From Thermus caldilimi (GTDB lineage: Bacteria > Deinococcota > Deinococci > Deinococcales > Thermaceae): a stretch of 64,000 bases of DNA. Location: the NCBI RefSeq assembly GCF_004684245.1, contig NZ_CP038452.1, positions 1,350,796 through 1,414,795 of the forward strand, written 5' to 3'. Of the stretch, positions 27,668 through 37,253 are shown in pieces. The stretch's first letter is position 1; each line of letters begins with the position of its first letter. The notes under the pieces were generated by a model. The model saw only the letters and a program-made list of their open reading frames with translations, was not told where the DNA came from and did no database searches. Both the position numbers and the translations under genes were made by a program.

Positions 27668-28830
27668 TGCATGGAGCTGGGCACATCCTCGAGGTCTTCT
27701 ACCTCATCCTGGCCGCCCAGGTCATGGCCTTCCTCTTCAAGCGCCTGAACCAACCCGTGGTGATCGGGGAGGTGCTGGCCGGCATCCTGGTGGGCCCCGC
27801 CCTCCTGGGTTGGGTGCACGAGGGGGAGATCCTGGAGTTCATCGCCGAGCTCGGGGCCATCTTCCTCCTCTTCATGGTAGGCCTGGAAACCCGCCTCCGG
27901 GACATCTTGGCCGTGGGCAAGGAGGCCTTCCTGGTAGCCGTCTTGGGGGTGGCCTTCCCCTTCGTGGGGGGGTACCTCTTCGGCCTCCAGATCGGCTTCG
28001 CTACCCTGCCCTCCTTATTCCTGGGCACCGCCTTAGTGGCCACCAGCGTGGGCATCACCGCCCGGGTGCTGCAGGAGCTTGGGGTCCTCGCCCGCCCCTA
28101 CGCCCGCATCATCCTGGGGGCTGCGGTCATCGACGACGTGCTGGGCCTCATCGTCCTGGCGGTGGTGAACGGGGTAGCCAAAACAGGGCAGGTGGAGCTG
28201 GGGGCCATTCTGCAACTTATCCTGCTCTCCGTGGTGTTCGTGGGGCTAGCGGTCCTCCTCTCCCCCCTTTTCGCCCGCCTGCCCTTGGAGCGGCTCCCGG
28301 TGGGTAGCCCGGTGGGCTTCGCCCTGGCCCTGGGGGTGGGCATGGCCGCCTTAGCGGCCTCCATCGGCCTGGCCCCCATCGTGGGGGCCTTCCTAGGAGG
28401 CATGCTCCTTTCCGAGTTGCGGGAAAAGTACCGCCTGGAGGAGCCCATCTTCGCCATCGAGGGCTTCCTGGCCCCCATCTTTTTCGCCATGGTAGGGGTG
28501 CGGCTGGAGCTCGCCGCCCTCGTCTCCCCCGCCACCTTGGTGGCGGGGACCATGGTCACGGTGATCGCCATCCTGGGCAAGGTCCTGGGGGGGTTCCTGG
28601 GTTCCTTGACCCAAGGGGTACGGTCCGCCCTCACCGTGGGAGTGGGCATGGCCCCTCGAGGGGAGGTAGGGCTCATCGTGGCCGCCTTGGGCCTGGCCGC
28701 GGGAGCGGTGAACGAGGAGGAGTACGCCATCGTCCTCTTCATGGTGGTCTTCACTACCCTCTTTGCCCCCTTCGCCCTCAAGCCCCTCATTGCCTGGACG
28801 GAAAGGAGCCTACGCCAGGCTAAGGAATAG
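27667..28830 (+). CDS. napA: Na+/H+ antiporter NapA
   Basis: A 387-residue CPA2 antiporter that I recognise as the orthologue of T. thermophilus NapA (crystal structure known). MHGAGHILEVFYLILAAQVM begins the protein. The ion-binding pair is in GAAVIDDVLGLIV (Asp residues 156 and 157 in NapA numbering). It exports Na+ (or Li+) for two H+ across the membrane. Start is ATG at 27667 by homology; a GTG codon lies one codon upstream. It ends convergently with the lytic transglycosylase gene, overlapping by 11 bases. Confidence 0.95.
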   Translation: MHGAGHILEVFYLILAAQVMAFLFKRLNQPVVIGEVLAGILVGPALLGWVHEGEILEFIAELGAIFLLFMVGLETRLRDILAVGKEAFLVAVLGVAFPFVGGYLFGLQIGFATLPSLFLGTALVATSVGITARVLQELGVLARPYARIILGAAVIDDVLGLIVLAVVNGVAKTGQVELGAILQLILLSVVFVGLAVLLSPLFARLPLERLPVGSPVGFALALGVGMAALAASIGLAPIVGAFLGGMLLSELREKYRLEEPIFAIEGFLAPIFFAMVGVRLELAALVSPATLVAGTMVTVIAILGKVLGGFLGSLTQGVRSALTVGVGMAPRGEVGLIVAALGLAAGAVNEEEYAIVLFMVVFTTLFAPFALKPLIAWTERSLRQAKE

Positions 28831-30472
28831 CCCGGTAGGCGGCGTAGGCGGAAAGCACCTTAGCCAGGTACTCCCGGGGCTCATCCCGCTCCTGGAAGCG
28901 CAGGAAGGCGTAAAGATCTCCTTCCCGGGCGATGCCCCTCAGGGTGTAGCCAATCCCCCCGTTGTAGGCGGTGAGGGCGCAGGCCACCTGCTCCAGGCCT
29001 TCGAAGGCGGCGCACCGCTCCATGAGCCAGCGCAGGTAGCGGGCGGCGTAGCGGACGCTGACCTCTGGATCGAAGGGGTCGGCGGGGGGCTCCCCCAGCA
29101 CGCGGGCCACGTCCGCCCAGGTGCTCCGCAGAAACTGGGCCAGCCCCAAGGCGCCTGTGGGGCTCACCGCCCGGGGGTCAAAGCGGCTTTCCACGTGGAG
29201 GAGGGCATAAAGCAGGTTGGGGTCTAAACCCTCCTTCCCGGCATAGGCCTCCACCCATTCCCGGTAGGGGCGGGGGTAGGCCAAGAGGGTGGGCCAGGCG
29301 ACCCGGATCCCCTCCCGGTAGGCCCCCAGGCGGTAAAGGAGAGGCACCAGGGCAGGCCAGTCCCCAGGCCTTTGCCAAAGGGCGTAGCGCACCACCCCCC
29401 GGGCCCAGGCCGCCTTGCCCGAGGCCACCAAAGCCTCCACCAGGGGGGCCTCAGGGGGCGGGGGGGAAGAAAGGGCGGGGGGTGGAGGCGGAGGCTCCTT
29501 CCCCAAGAGGAGGCCTAGCCCTCCCTCAAGAAGGCTTAAGGCCTCTCCCCGAACCTCCCCAAGCCCCAGTTGCTCCGCCAGGAAATAGGCCCGCAAGGCG
29601 GCGTCGTCCGCATAGGGGCTCTTCGTCCGGGCAAGTTCCAGGTAGAGCCCCAAAGCCTCCCGCCCAAGCCCTTGCTTCTCCAAAAGAGCCGTGGCCCGCC
29701 AGAGGCCCTCAGGGGTGCTCTGGCGGTAAGCGGCCACCGCCTCGAGGGTCCTCCCCATTTCCTCCCAGATCCTTCCCTGGGCGTAGCGGCTTTCCGGGTG
29801 GTCATAGCGGGCCAGAGCTTCCAGGGCCTCCTCCCTTCGCCCAAGCCGCCACAGGGCGTAGCCCAGGCCCAAGTACCCCCTGGGATCCCGCCTGGCCCAC
29901 GCCTGATAAAAGGGTAGGGCCTCCTGGTAGCGCCCCAGCTGGAAAAGGGCCTGGGCCCGGAGGTCGGGCCGCGCCCCCTCGGGGAGCACCCGCAGCAGGG
30001 CCTCGTAGGCCCGCCCCTGGAAGAGGGCTTCCCAAAGCCGCTCCCCTTCTCCCAAGGCCAGAAGGGCCGAAACGGCCTCCTCCTCCGGCAAAAGCCTCTG
30101 CCAGGCGGAGAAGGCCCTGGGATCCCCGGCGGCGGTGAGCAAGGGGGCGGCCTTGCGCCAGGCCTCCTTCGCCTCCCAGCCCGGCTCAAAGGCCCGCACC
30201 TCTTCTAAAAAAAGGGCGTAGCGCCAGGCGTACTCCGCCCGCTCGGCCAGGGGCACCTCCTCCTGCTCCCGCAAATCTGTTTGCCCGCTGGGCCAAGCAT
30301 CCCGGTCTACAAGAAGCCAGCCCGCCAGCATGCGGGCGTACCCCTCTCCCCCCAAGGCCACCTGGCGCACCTCCTCCGTCACGCCCCTTTCCAGGCTGGC
30401 AAAGGGTTCAGGCAAAGCCTGGCTCCGGCAAGAGGTAAGGGCAACCCAAGAAAGGACGAGAAGCCACCGCAC
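28820..30472 (-). CDS. Slt-type lytic transglycosylase, lipoprotein
   Basis: A 550-residue cell-wall enzyme. A lipoprotein signal peptide is present (WLLVLSWVALTSC, lipobox Cys near residue 15). The centre is a long superhelical region with TPR-like repeats, as in Slt70. The C-terminal domain (about 415-550) is a soluble lytic transglycosylase: catalytic Glu in HVESRFDPRAVSPTGALGLAQ, followed by the AYNGG motif. It cleaves peptidoglycan between MurNAc and GlcNAc, giving 1,6-anhydromuramyl products. It is transcribed away from dnaB. Confidence 0.9.
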   Translation of the reverse strand: MRWLLVLSWVALTSCRSQALPEPFASLERGVTEEVRQVALGGEGYARMLAGWLLVDRDAWPSGQTDLREQEEVPLAERAEYAWRYALFLEEVRAFEPGWEAKEAWRKAAPLLTAAGDPRAFSAWQRLLPEEEAVSALLALGEGERLWEALFQGRAYEALLRVLPEGARPDLRAQALFQLGRYQEALPFYQAWARRDPRGYLGLGYALWRLGRREEALEALARYDHPESRYAQGRIWEEMGRTLEAVAAYRQSTPEGLWRATALLEKQGLGREALGLYLELARTKSPYADDAALRAYFLAEQLGLGEVRGEALSLLEGGLGLLLGKEPPPPPPALSSPPPPEAPLVEALVASGKAAWARGVVRYALWQRPGDWPALVPLLYRLGAYREGIRVAWPTLLAYPRPYREWVEAYAGKEGLDPNLLYALLHVESRFDPRAVSPTGALGLAQFLRSTWADVARVLGEPPADPFDPEVSVRYAARYLRWLMERCAAFEGLEQVACALTAYNGGIGYTLRGIAREGDLYAFLRFQERDEPREYLAKVLSAYAAYRAIP

Positions 30473-30599
30473 ACCCCCACCCTAAGGGAAAAAGGTGAGA
30501 AGGGGATGGCCCATGGCCGAGGCCTTGGGAAGGCATGGCTTACCTTGGGGATAGCCCCCTGGCAAAACCCGGGAGGGTGGGCGTAGCCTGGTAAGGCCT

Positions 30600-33224
30600 A
30601 TGGGTATGGAAGGCCGTATTCCCCCCCACAACCTCGAGGCGGAACAGAGCGTCCTGGGGGCCATTCTCCTGGATTCGGATGTGCTGGACGGGCTGGAAGG
30701 CCTCCTCCCCTCCCCCGAGGCCTTTTACGCGGAGGCCCACCGCAAGATCTACGCCGCCATGCAGGCCCTAAGGTCCCAGGGCAAGCCCGTGGACCTGGTG
30801 ACCTTGGCGGAGGAGCTTTCCCGCCGGGGGGAGCTGGAAGCCCTGGGAGGGGTTAGCTACCTGGTCCAGCTTTCCGAGGCCACCCCCACCGCCGCCTACG
30901 CGGAGCACTACGCCCGCATCGTGGCGGAGAAATGGACCCTAAGAAAGCTCATCCAGGCGGCAGGCGAGGCCATGCGCCTGGCCTACGAGGAGGCGGGAAG
31001 CCTGGACGAGATCCTGGACACCGCGGGCAAGAAGATCCTCGAGGTGGCCCTCACCCAGACGGACACCGAGGCCCGCGCCATGCGGGAGCTGGTCCACGAG
31101 ACCTTTGAGCACATCGAGGCCCTTTTCCAAAACAAGGGCGAGGTTTCCGGGGTGCGCACCGGCTTCAAGGAACTGGACCAGCTCATCGGTACCCTGGCCC
31201 CGGGCTCCTTAAACATCATCGCCGCCCGCCCCGCCATGGGCAAAACCGCCTTCGCCCTCACCATTGCCCAGCACGCCGCCCTGAAGGAAGGCGTGGGGGT
31301 GGGCATCTACTCCCTGGAGATGCCCGCCTCCCAGCTCACCCTGCGCCTCATGTGTTCGGAAGCCCGCATCGACATGAACCGGGTGCGCCTGGGCCAGCTC
31401 ACGGACCGCGACTTTTCCCGCCTGGTGGATGTGGCGGGAAGGCTTTCCGAGGCCCCCATCTTCATCGACGACACCCCGGACCTAACCCTGATGGAGCTCA
31501 GGGCCCGGGCCAGAAGGCTCAGGAGCCAGTACGAGGTGGGCCTTCTCATCATCGATTACCTCCAGCTTATGTCCGGCCCCGGGGCGGGCAAGCAAGGGGA
31601 GAACCGGCAGCAGGAGATCGCCGCCATCTCCCGGGGGCTCAAGGCCCTGGCCCGGGAGCTCAACGTGCCCGTGATCGCCCTAAGCCAGCTTTCCCGGGCG
31701 GTGGAGGCCAGGCCCAACAAGCGCCCCATGCTCTCGGACCTAAGGGAGTCGGGTTGCTTGGCTGGAGACACCCTAGTCCAGCTGGCCGATGGCTCAAGGA
31801 AACCCATACGCGACCTGGTAGGCAGGTCGGGGTTTTCCGTTCTGGCCCTCAACGAAGCCACTTTGAAGCTGGAGGCAGCTAGGGTAAGCCGGGCCTTTGC
31901 CACGGGGGTAAAACCCGTCTTTGTTTTCACCACGCAGCTGGGCCGCCAGATCCGTGCCACCGCCAACCACAAGTTCCTAACCTCAAAGGGATGGAAGCGT
32001 CTGGATGAGCTTCGGCCCGGGGATTGGGTAGCCTTACCTCGGAGGCTAGATGTGGCCACCCAACAAACCCTTAGGGACGAGGAACTGGCCCTTCTCGGGC
32101 ACCTCATCGGGGATGGTTGCATCCTACCCCGTCATACCCTCCAATACACGACGCGAGACCCGGACCTTGCCGACGGAGTAGCTCAACTGGCCACAGCCGT
32201 GTTTGGGGACGCACTCAATCCCCAGATCAAGGCTGAACGGGGGTGGTTCCAGGTTTACTTGAGCGCAAGCCGGCGTCTTGGGAAGGGTATCCGCAATCCC
32301 CTAGCGGAGTGGTTGGAGGAACTAGGTATCTGGGGACTAAGGGCTCACGAAAAGCGGGTGCCAGAACCGGTATTCACTCACCCTCCCTCTGCTATCGCTC
32401 GATTTCTTCGTCACCTCTGGTCCACCGACGGGTGTTTTCACATGTCAAGGGGGGAAAAACCTTACCCAAAGGTCTACTACGCCACCAGTAGCGAACAGCT
32501 GGCTTTGGATGTCCAGACCCTTCTGCTCCGCTTAGGCATCAACTCCCGTGTTCGGCGCATTTCGCAAAAGGGAAAGGGCCGCGACCAGTTCCATGTCATC
32601 ATTAGTGGACACCATGACCTAAGTGCTTTCCTCGATCAGGTGGGCGTTGTGGGCGTCCGTCAGGCTAAGGTTGCAAAGGAAGTGGAGGCTTACCTTCAAA
32701 GCCATAGCGGCAATCCTAACCGGGATGTGATCCCTGCAGAAGTTTGGCTGCCTACCATTCGGCCCGTGTTAGGGGCATCAGGGCTTTCCCAGCGGGAACT
32801 CTACCGCGCCGTGGGCGTGGCCTACGCAGGCAGCACGCTCTTTAGGCAAAACCTAAGCCGGGACCGGGCCTTGCGAATGGCCCATGCTCTGAAATGGGAG
32901 GCCTTAAGCCAAATGGCTACCAGCGATGTTTACTGGGACAAGGTAGCCTCCATCCAACCGGACGGAATAGAGGAAGTATTTGACCTCACCGTCCCTGGCT
33001 TGCACAACTTCGTTGCCAACAACATCATCGTCCACAACTCCATCGAGCAGGACGCAGACCTGGTGATGTTCATCTACCGGGACGAGTACTATAACCCCCA
33101 CTCCGAAAAGGCAGGGATTGCGGAGATCATCGTGGGCAAGCAGCGCAACGGCCCCACAGGCACGGTGGAACTCCAGTTCCACGCTGCCCACGTGCGCTTC
33201 AACGACCTGGCCCGGGAGCCCTAG
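30600..33224 (+). CDS. dnaB: replicative DNA helicase DnaB, with intein
   Basis: An 874-residue precursor: 446 residues of DnaB and a 428-residue intein. The N-terminal domain (about 1-110) is PHNLEAEQSVLGAILLD and onwards; the RecA-like ATPase domain starts near 185, with Walker A AARPAMGKTA. The intein splits ...LSDLRESG from SIEQDADLVMFIYRDE, a conserved DnaB motif. DnaB is a hexameric 5'-3' helicase at the replication fork. ATG at 30600 is used; ATG two codons later is equally plausible. The excision product must be spliced for DnaB to work. Confidence 0.95.
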   Translation: MGMEGRIPPHNLEAEQSVLGAILLDSDVLDGLEGLLPSPEAFYAEAHRKIYAAMQALRSQGKPVDLVTLAEELSRRGELEALGGVSYLVQLSEATPTAAYAEHYARIVAEKWTLRKLIQAAGEAMRLAYEEAGSLDEILDTAGKKILEVALTQTDTEARAMRELVHETFEHIEALFQNKGEVSGVRTGFKELDQLIGTLAPGSLNIIAARPAMGKTAFALTIAQHAALKEGVGVGIYSLEMPASQLTLRLMCSEARIDMNRVRLGQLTDRDFSRLVDVAGRLSEAPIFIDDTPDLTLMELRARARRLRSQYEVGLLIIDYLQLMSGPGAGKQGENRQQEIAAISRGLKALARELNVPVIALSQLSRAVEARPNKRPMLSDLRESGCLAGDTLVQLADGSRKPIRDLVGRSGFSVLALNEATLKLEAARVSRAFATGVKPVFVFTTQLGRQIRATANHKFLTSKGWKRLDELRPGDWVALPRRLDVATQQTLRDEELALLGHLIGDGCILPRHTLQYTTRDPDLADGVAQLATAVFGDALNPQIKAERGWFQVYLSASRRLGKGIRNPLAEWLEELGIWGLRAHEKRVPEPVFTHPPSAIARFLRHLWSTDGCFHMSRGEKPYPKVYYATSSEQLALDVQTLLLRLGINSRVRRISQKGKGRDQFHVIISGHHDLSAFLDQVGVVGVRQAKVAKEVEAYLQSHSGNPNRDVIPAEVWLPTIRPVLGASGLSQRELYRAVGVAYAGSTLFRQNLSRDRALRMAHALKWEALSQMATSDVYWDKVASIQPDGIEEVFDLTVPGLHNFVANNIIVHNSIEQDADLVMFIYRDEYYNPHSEKAGIAEIIVGKQRNGPTGTVELQFHAAHVRFNDLAREP
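31755..33038 (+). mobile_element. DnaB intein with LAGLIDADG homing endonuclease
   Basis: A 1284-bp in-frame insertion (428 residues). It begins with Cys (CLAGDTLVQLADGSRKPIRD, block A), has block B TANHKFLTSKGWKRL, and ends VPGLHNFVANNIIVHN before Ser+1 (blocks F/G). Between these is a LAGLIDADG domain with LLGHLIGDGCIL and FLRHLWSTDGCFH. It is a complete splicing intein with an apparently intact endonuclease. Codon use is less GC-biased than in the flanking DnaB sequence, consistent with horizontal spread. The same insertion point is used by cyanobacterial and Rhodothermus DnaB inteins. Confidence 0.93.
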
Positions 33225-33778
33225 GTGTGGCCCGCCTGCAAAAGGGCAGCCGCCCCTTGGGCCAAGGCCTCCTTCAGGTCCCGGTGGCCCAGGGAGAGGC
33301 CCAAGGCAAGGGCCTCGAGGTAGCTTTCCTCGATGAGTCCGATCTCCACGGCCACGATCTTCTCAAAGGCCTCCACCGCACTAAAAACCTCGGGACCGCG
33401 CAAGGCGGTGCGCAGGTGCTCCAGGGAAAGCTCCTGCACGATCCCCATAGCGGGAATCATGGCCCTGGGTCCGATGCCCAGCCTGGCATGGACCAGCCCG
33501 ATGCGCCTGCGCCCTTCCGCATAGGCCCGGTCGTAGGTGCCCCCGAAAAGCTCGGCATACCAGCGGGCGAAGGTGCCGTAAAGCCGCTCCACCCTGCCGG
33601 GCACGGCGTGAAGGATTTCCGAAAGCTCCGGATCCCGCCCCAGGTAGTCGTAGAAGGCCAGGGCCACTTCGGGGGCGATGGGGACCATCACCTGGCCCAG
33701 CTCCCGCAGAAGGGCAGTGTGGGCCTCGGTAAAGCCGGTGCGCCCCTTGAGGAGGTCGAGGAGTTCGCCCGGGTCCAC
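33221..33778 (-). CDS. protoglobin-domain protein
   Basis: A globin-fold protein, 185 residues from GTG 33778 (205 if the ATG at 33838 is used). It matches the protoglobin / globin-coupled-sensor domain: RIGLVHARLGIGPRAMIPAM contains the likely proximal haem His. By family knowledge such proteins bind haem with O2, NO or CO. No methyl-accepting or cyclase domain follows, so it is a lone globin. I prefer the GTG at 33778 because TACATT lies 7 bases upstream (leaderless promoter). The ATG at 33838 falls inside the ttrA terminator hairpin. It lies directly downstream of ttrA on the same strand. Confidence 0.75.
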   Translation of the reverse strand: MDPGELLDLLKGRTGFTEAHTALLRELGQVMVPIAPEVALAFYDYLGRDPELSEILHAVPGRVERLYGTFARWYAELFGGTYDRAYAEGRRRIGLVHARLGIGPRAMIPAMGIVQELSLEHLRTALRGPEVFSAVEAFEKIVAVEIGLIEESYLEALALGLSLGHRDLKEALAQGAAALLQAGHT

Positions 33779-33820
33779 GGGACAAATGTACCTCACCGGC
33801 CGCCCCCCGTCTAGGGCAAA

Positions 33821-33849
33821 GGCTCCAGGGGACGTCATCCCCTGGAGCC
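33821..33849 (-). terminator. terminator of the ttrBCA operon
   Basis: A perfect 12-bp inverted repeat, GGCTCCAGGGGA (33821-33832) and its complement (33838-33849), with a 5-base loop. On the minus strand it is followed by TTTGCCC, after the ttrA stop. Confidence 0.75.
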
Positions 33850-33863
33850 TGGCCCCTCGGCTT

Positions 33864-36800
33864 CTAGACCTTTTGGCTCAAACCCAGCTGGCTTGCCACC
33901 TCCCGCCTCAAGGCCTCCGGTTCCAGCTCCCCTCGGGCGGCCTTAAGGGCTTTTTCCAGTATCTCCTCGGCCCGGACGCCCGCTGGGCCCTCGAGGGCCC
34001 CCCTCCGCACTCCCTCCCCATAAGTCCGGGCTTCCTCGGGGGTAGGACGGACCAAGCGCACCTTGGAATCGTAGAAGACAGCGCTTCCTCCGGTAGTGTC
34101 CGTCAGCCCCACGTCCTTAAGGACGGGGTCCACCCGCATGGCAGCATTGGCATGGATACCTGTAGCCCGCCTAGGGTCAGCCTTGATCACCTGGCCGTTG
34201 ATCTCCAGGTCGCTTGCGCCATAGGCCCAGTGGCCAAAACCCAAGGCAAAGGCCAGATGCCCGGGGCGGATGCCCTCCATGACCTTCACCTTGCCCACCA
34301 TGGGCTTTTTGCCCAAAGGCCCCAGGTCCCAAATCCCCACCTCGTTGCTGGCGGAAACCACCTTGACCAGCTCCCCATCCTTGAAGCCCAACCGCTTGGC
34401 ATCCTCGGGGTTGATGGCAATGTAGTTCTCAGGGGTGATGTTAAGAAGCCAGTAGTTGGAAATGGTCCGGCTCTTGGTCATGGTGATCCAGCGGTGGGTG
34501 ATCAGGGTGAACTCGAAACCCTTTTCCTCGTCCTGGATGGGCTGGCCCAAGGCATCCGTGTAGGGGGCGAAGAAGCGGGGCAAGGGCCAGTAGGGCTTGC
34601 CGGTCATGCTGTTCTTGCTCTTGGCGTGCTTCTCCAAGTACAGGTTGATCTGCCTGCCGTAGGCATTAGCCAGGGTGCCGTCGGGCTTAAAGGCCTTCTC
34701 AAAGGCCTGGAAACGCCCACCCCGGTTCAGAACATACACCGCTCGACGGAAAAGACCCTCATCCCCGATGGCCGCTTTCCACTTCTCCAGGTCGAACACC
34801 GAGGGGGGCAGGTGACGGCGGGCTTGCCTGAAGATTTCCATTTCCCTGTCGTCGGCCTCAGGCACCGCATCCGACCCATCCGCCTTCTCGCCAAACGCCA
34901 GGTTGGCCACCATCTTCAGGTAGAAGTCCTCGGGCCTGCGGAAGGGCATGCCGTTGGCAAAGCCCTTCTCCCCAAATCCCGGCACCCCCAAGTGCTCCGC
35001 CAGGGCCAGTAGGAAAGCCTCTGCGGACAGGGGCATCCCCTCCCCAAAGACCTTCACCTCCTCAGGAATGGGTGCGATGGTGGGCTGCCGCACGGTTTGC
35101 ACCTTCCAGATCACGTTGGGGTGGCTTCCATGGAACTCCCAGCGCTCCAGGTAGGAGAGATCGGGAATAATGTAGTCAGCGTAGAGATACGTATCCCCGA
35201 CCACGATGTCAAAGGCCACGATGAGGGGAATCCTGGCGGGGTCCAGCATGGCCTGGATCTGGGTGTGGCCGGCGGGAAGGGCATAGGCAGGGGAGCCCAT
35301 GTAGTGGAAAAGGATCTTCACCGGGTACGGGTACCCTTGGGCAGCGGAGGGCAGAATCTCCTGGTAGATGTCCGAGCTGTGGGGGAACCAGGGACGTTTG
35401 GCGGGATAGCCCTCAAAGAGGGTCGTTTTTTCGTAGTCCACCTCATGGCGGATGATGCTGATACCGAAGGGCTCCAGCTTCTTGGGGTGGAGCTTGTCCA
35501 GGTAGAAGGGCCCTTCTGCCTTCTTGCCTATGATGTCATAGGTGCTGGCCCGGACGTACCCACCGTGGTGGTCGTAGTTGCCAATCAAGGCGTTAAGAAC
35601 ATTCCAGGCAAAGGCGTTGTAGAAGCCGTTGGTGTGCTGGCTGGCTCCCCGGTGGATATCCACCACCGCCCTCTTGCCGTGGCTGGTGAACTCATGGGCC
35701 AGCCAGACGATCTCCTCGGGCTCAACCCCCGCAAGCTCCGCCCACTCCTCGAGGCTCCGGCTGAAGGCCTCCTCCCGAATCAGCTGGAGGGCGCTCTTCA
35801 CCCGGATGCCGTTAAGGGTGGTGTCCACAAAGAGGTCTCCGAAAACAGGCTTATCCTCGCTCTGCGGGTCCACCGGGGTGGGTTTCCCCTGTACCAAGAC
35901 AATGGGATGATCGAAGACCACCTCCTTGCTGTCCATGACCCGGACCTCGGGAGCCATTCCCAGGTGGCTCATGCGCAGAAGCTTGGCGGGAAAGCCCTTC
36001 TCGTCTATCTCCACCAGCCAGGTGGCGTTGGTCCAGCTGGGCTCGCCAATGGCCTTGGCCGCTCCTTTGTTGGCGGCAGAGAGGAAGCGGGCGTCAAACC
36101 GCCCCTTCGCAAACATCCAGCGCATCATGCCAAAGGCAACGGCGGCATCGTAGCCCGACTTGGTGGGGATCCACTTGGTGGCATGGGCCACGCCCTTTTG
36201 GGCTCGAGGGTCCAGGACCACATACCTCAACTTCCCGGTTGCCGATCCCTGGGTAACCTCCTTCACCCGGAGGGGCGGACCGTAGTTGCCCTCAAAGATG
36301 TTGGACCCCACGAAGATGACGAATTCCGCCCCCGTCAGGTCCGCCTGCCAGTAGAACTTTTCGGCCCCCGTCCAGGTGTACTCCCCCTTCTTCTCGTCGT
36401 AGGCCAGCTGGTAGCTCATGGCCTTGCCCGTGAAGTAGAGGGAGCCCTGGCACACGGTGGTGTGCCCGTGGAAATTAACGGTACCCAGGCCGTTCTGGAA
36501 GAACCACTTGAAGAACTCACTCCGCCCGGCCTTTAGGCGGCCATAGGCAAACACCACCTGATTGTTCCTGGGTCCCAGGTCGGGGTGATCGGGGTCGATG
36601 AGTGCGTCCAGGTAATCCTTGAATTCCTCCTTAAAGCGCTCCACCAAGGCCCTTTTCTTGGCTGGATCCTTTTCGTGCCAAATTTCCTCCACCCGGGCCT
36701 TCATGGCCTTCATCACCTCGGGGTCCTTCAGGGCCCAGACCTCCTTCAGACCCGGGTAGACCCGTTCGTCCCCGATCTCGGCAAAGAGTTTCCCTCCTTC

Positions 36801-37253
36801 GGCGATCTCCCTCACCGCCTGTTCGAAGGGAATCTCCTTCCACTTGCCGCTTCCCCTGGGGCCTGCCCGCTTGAGAACCTTGCGTATGCGGTAAGGATCG
36901 TAGGCCGTCTGCAAACCAGACTGCCCCTTGGGGCAGATGCCCCCATCCACCTTGGCTGCTTTCTCCACCGATGTTTCCAGGGGAAGGTGCGGGTAGAGGG
37001 TCCAAGGCGAATAAGGGCTCCCGTCTATCTTAGCCGCCGCCCCCTCGTAGATCTTTACCTTGATAGGGCAGCCGGTGTTGCACTGGAGGCAAACCGAATA
37101 GATCTGATTTTCTGGATCGTTCAAAGGATAGAAGCCAGGAGTCCTTTGAGCCGCCGCCTCGGCTTTGGAAATGAGTTCTGTGGCCTTCTCCCCCAGAAGA
37201 ACCCCGCTTCCGGAAAGGACGCCCAGCTTGACCAGTTCCCGCCGGGAAAGCAT
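33864..37253 (-). CDS. ttrA: molybdopterin oxidoreductase, tetrathionate-reductase-like catalytic subunit
   Basis: An 1129-residue DMSO-reductase-family enzyme. A Tat signal SRRELVKLGVLSG lies at residues 3-15. The [4Fe-4S] motif CLQCNTGCPIKV ... GGICPKGQ follows near residues 55-110. A Cys in HTTVCQGSLYFTG is the likely Mo ligand. Length and the partner genes (ferredoxin, NrfD) favour TtrA; arsenate reductase ArrA is a smaller relative. It is exported folded by Tat, probably to the periplasmic side. I chose ATG 37253, where the Tat motif begins; it overlaps the ttrC stop (TGATG). The exact electron acceptor is inferred. Confidence 0.75.
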   Translation of the reverse strand: MLSRRELVKLGVLSGSGVLLGEKATELISKAEAAAQRTPGFYPLNDPENQIYSVCLQCNTGCPIKVKIYEGAAAKIDGSPYSPWTLYPHLPLETSVEKAAKVDGGICPKGQSGLQTAYDPYRIRKVLKRAGPRGSGKWKEIPFEQAVREIAEGGKLFAEIGDERVYPGLKEVWALKDPEVMKAMKARVEEIWHEKDPAKKRALVERFKEEFKDYLDALIDPDHPDLGPRNNQVVFAYGRLKAGRSEFFKWFFQNGLGTVNFHGHTTVCQGSLYFTGKAMSYQLAYDEKKGEYTWTGAEKFYWQADLTGAEFVIFVGSNIFEGNYGPPLRVKEVTQGSATGKLRYVVLDPRAQKGVAHATKWIPTKSGYDAAVAFGMMRWMFAKGRFDARFLSAANKGAAKAIGEPSWTNATWLVEIDEKGFPAKLLRMSHLGMAPEVRVMDSKEVVFDHPIVLVQGKPTPVDPQSEDKPVFGDLFVDTTLNGIRVKSALQLIREEAFSRSLEEWAELAGVEPEEIVWLAHEFTSHGKRAVVDIHRGASQHTNGFYNAFAWNVLNALIGNYDHHGGYVRASTYDIIGKKAEGPFYLDKLHPKKLEPFGISIIRHEVDYEKTTLFEGYPAKRPWFPHSSDIYQEILPSAAQGYPYPVKILFHYMGSPAYALPAGHTQIQAMLDPARIPLIVAFDIVVGDTYLYADYIIPDLSYLERWEFHGSHPNVIWKVQTVRQPTIAPIPEEVKVFGEGMPLSAEAFLLALAEHLGVPGFGEKGFANGMPFRRPEDFYLKMVANLAFGEKADGSDAVPEADDREMEIFRQARRHLPPSVFDLEKWKAAIGDEGLFRRAVYVLNRGGRFQAFEKAFKPDGTLANAYGRQINLYLEKHAKSKNSMTGKPYWPLPRFFAPYTDALGQPIQDEEKGFEFTLITHRWITMTKSRTISNYWLLNITPENYIAINPEDAKRLGFKDGELVKVVSASNEVGIWDLGPLGKKPMVGKVKVMEGIRPGHLAFALGFGHWAYGASDLEINGQVIKADPRRATGIHANAAMRVDPVLKDVGLTDTTGGSAVFYDSKVRLVRPTPEEARTYGEGVRRGALEGPAGVRAEEILEKALKAARGELEPEALRREVASQLGLSQKV

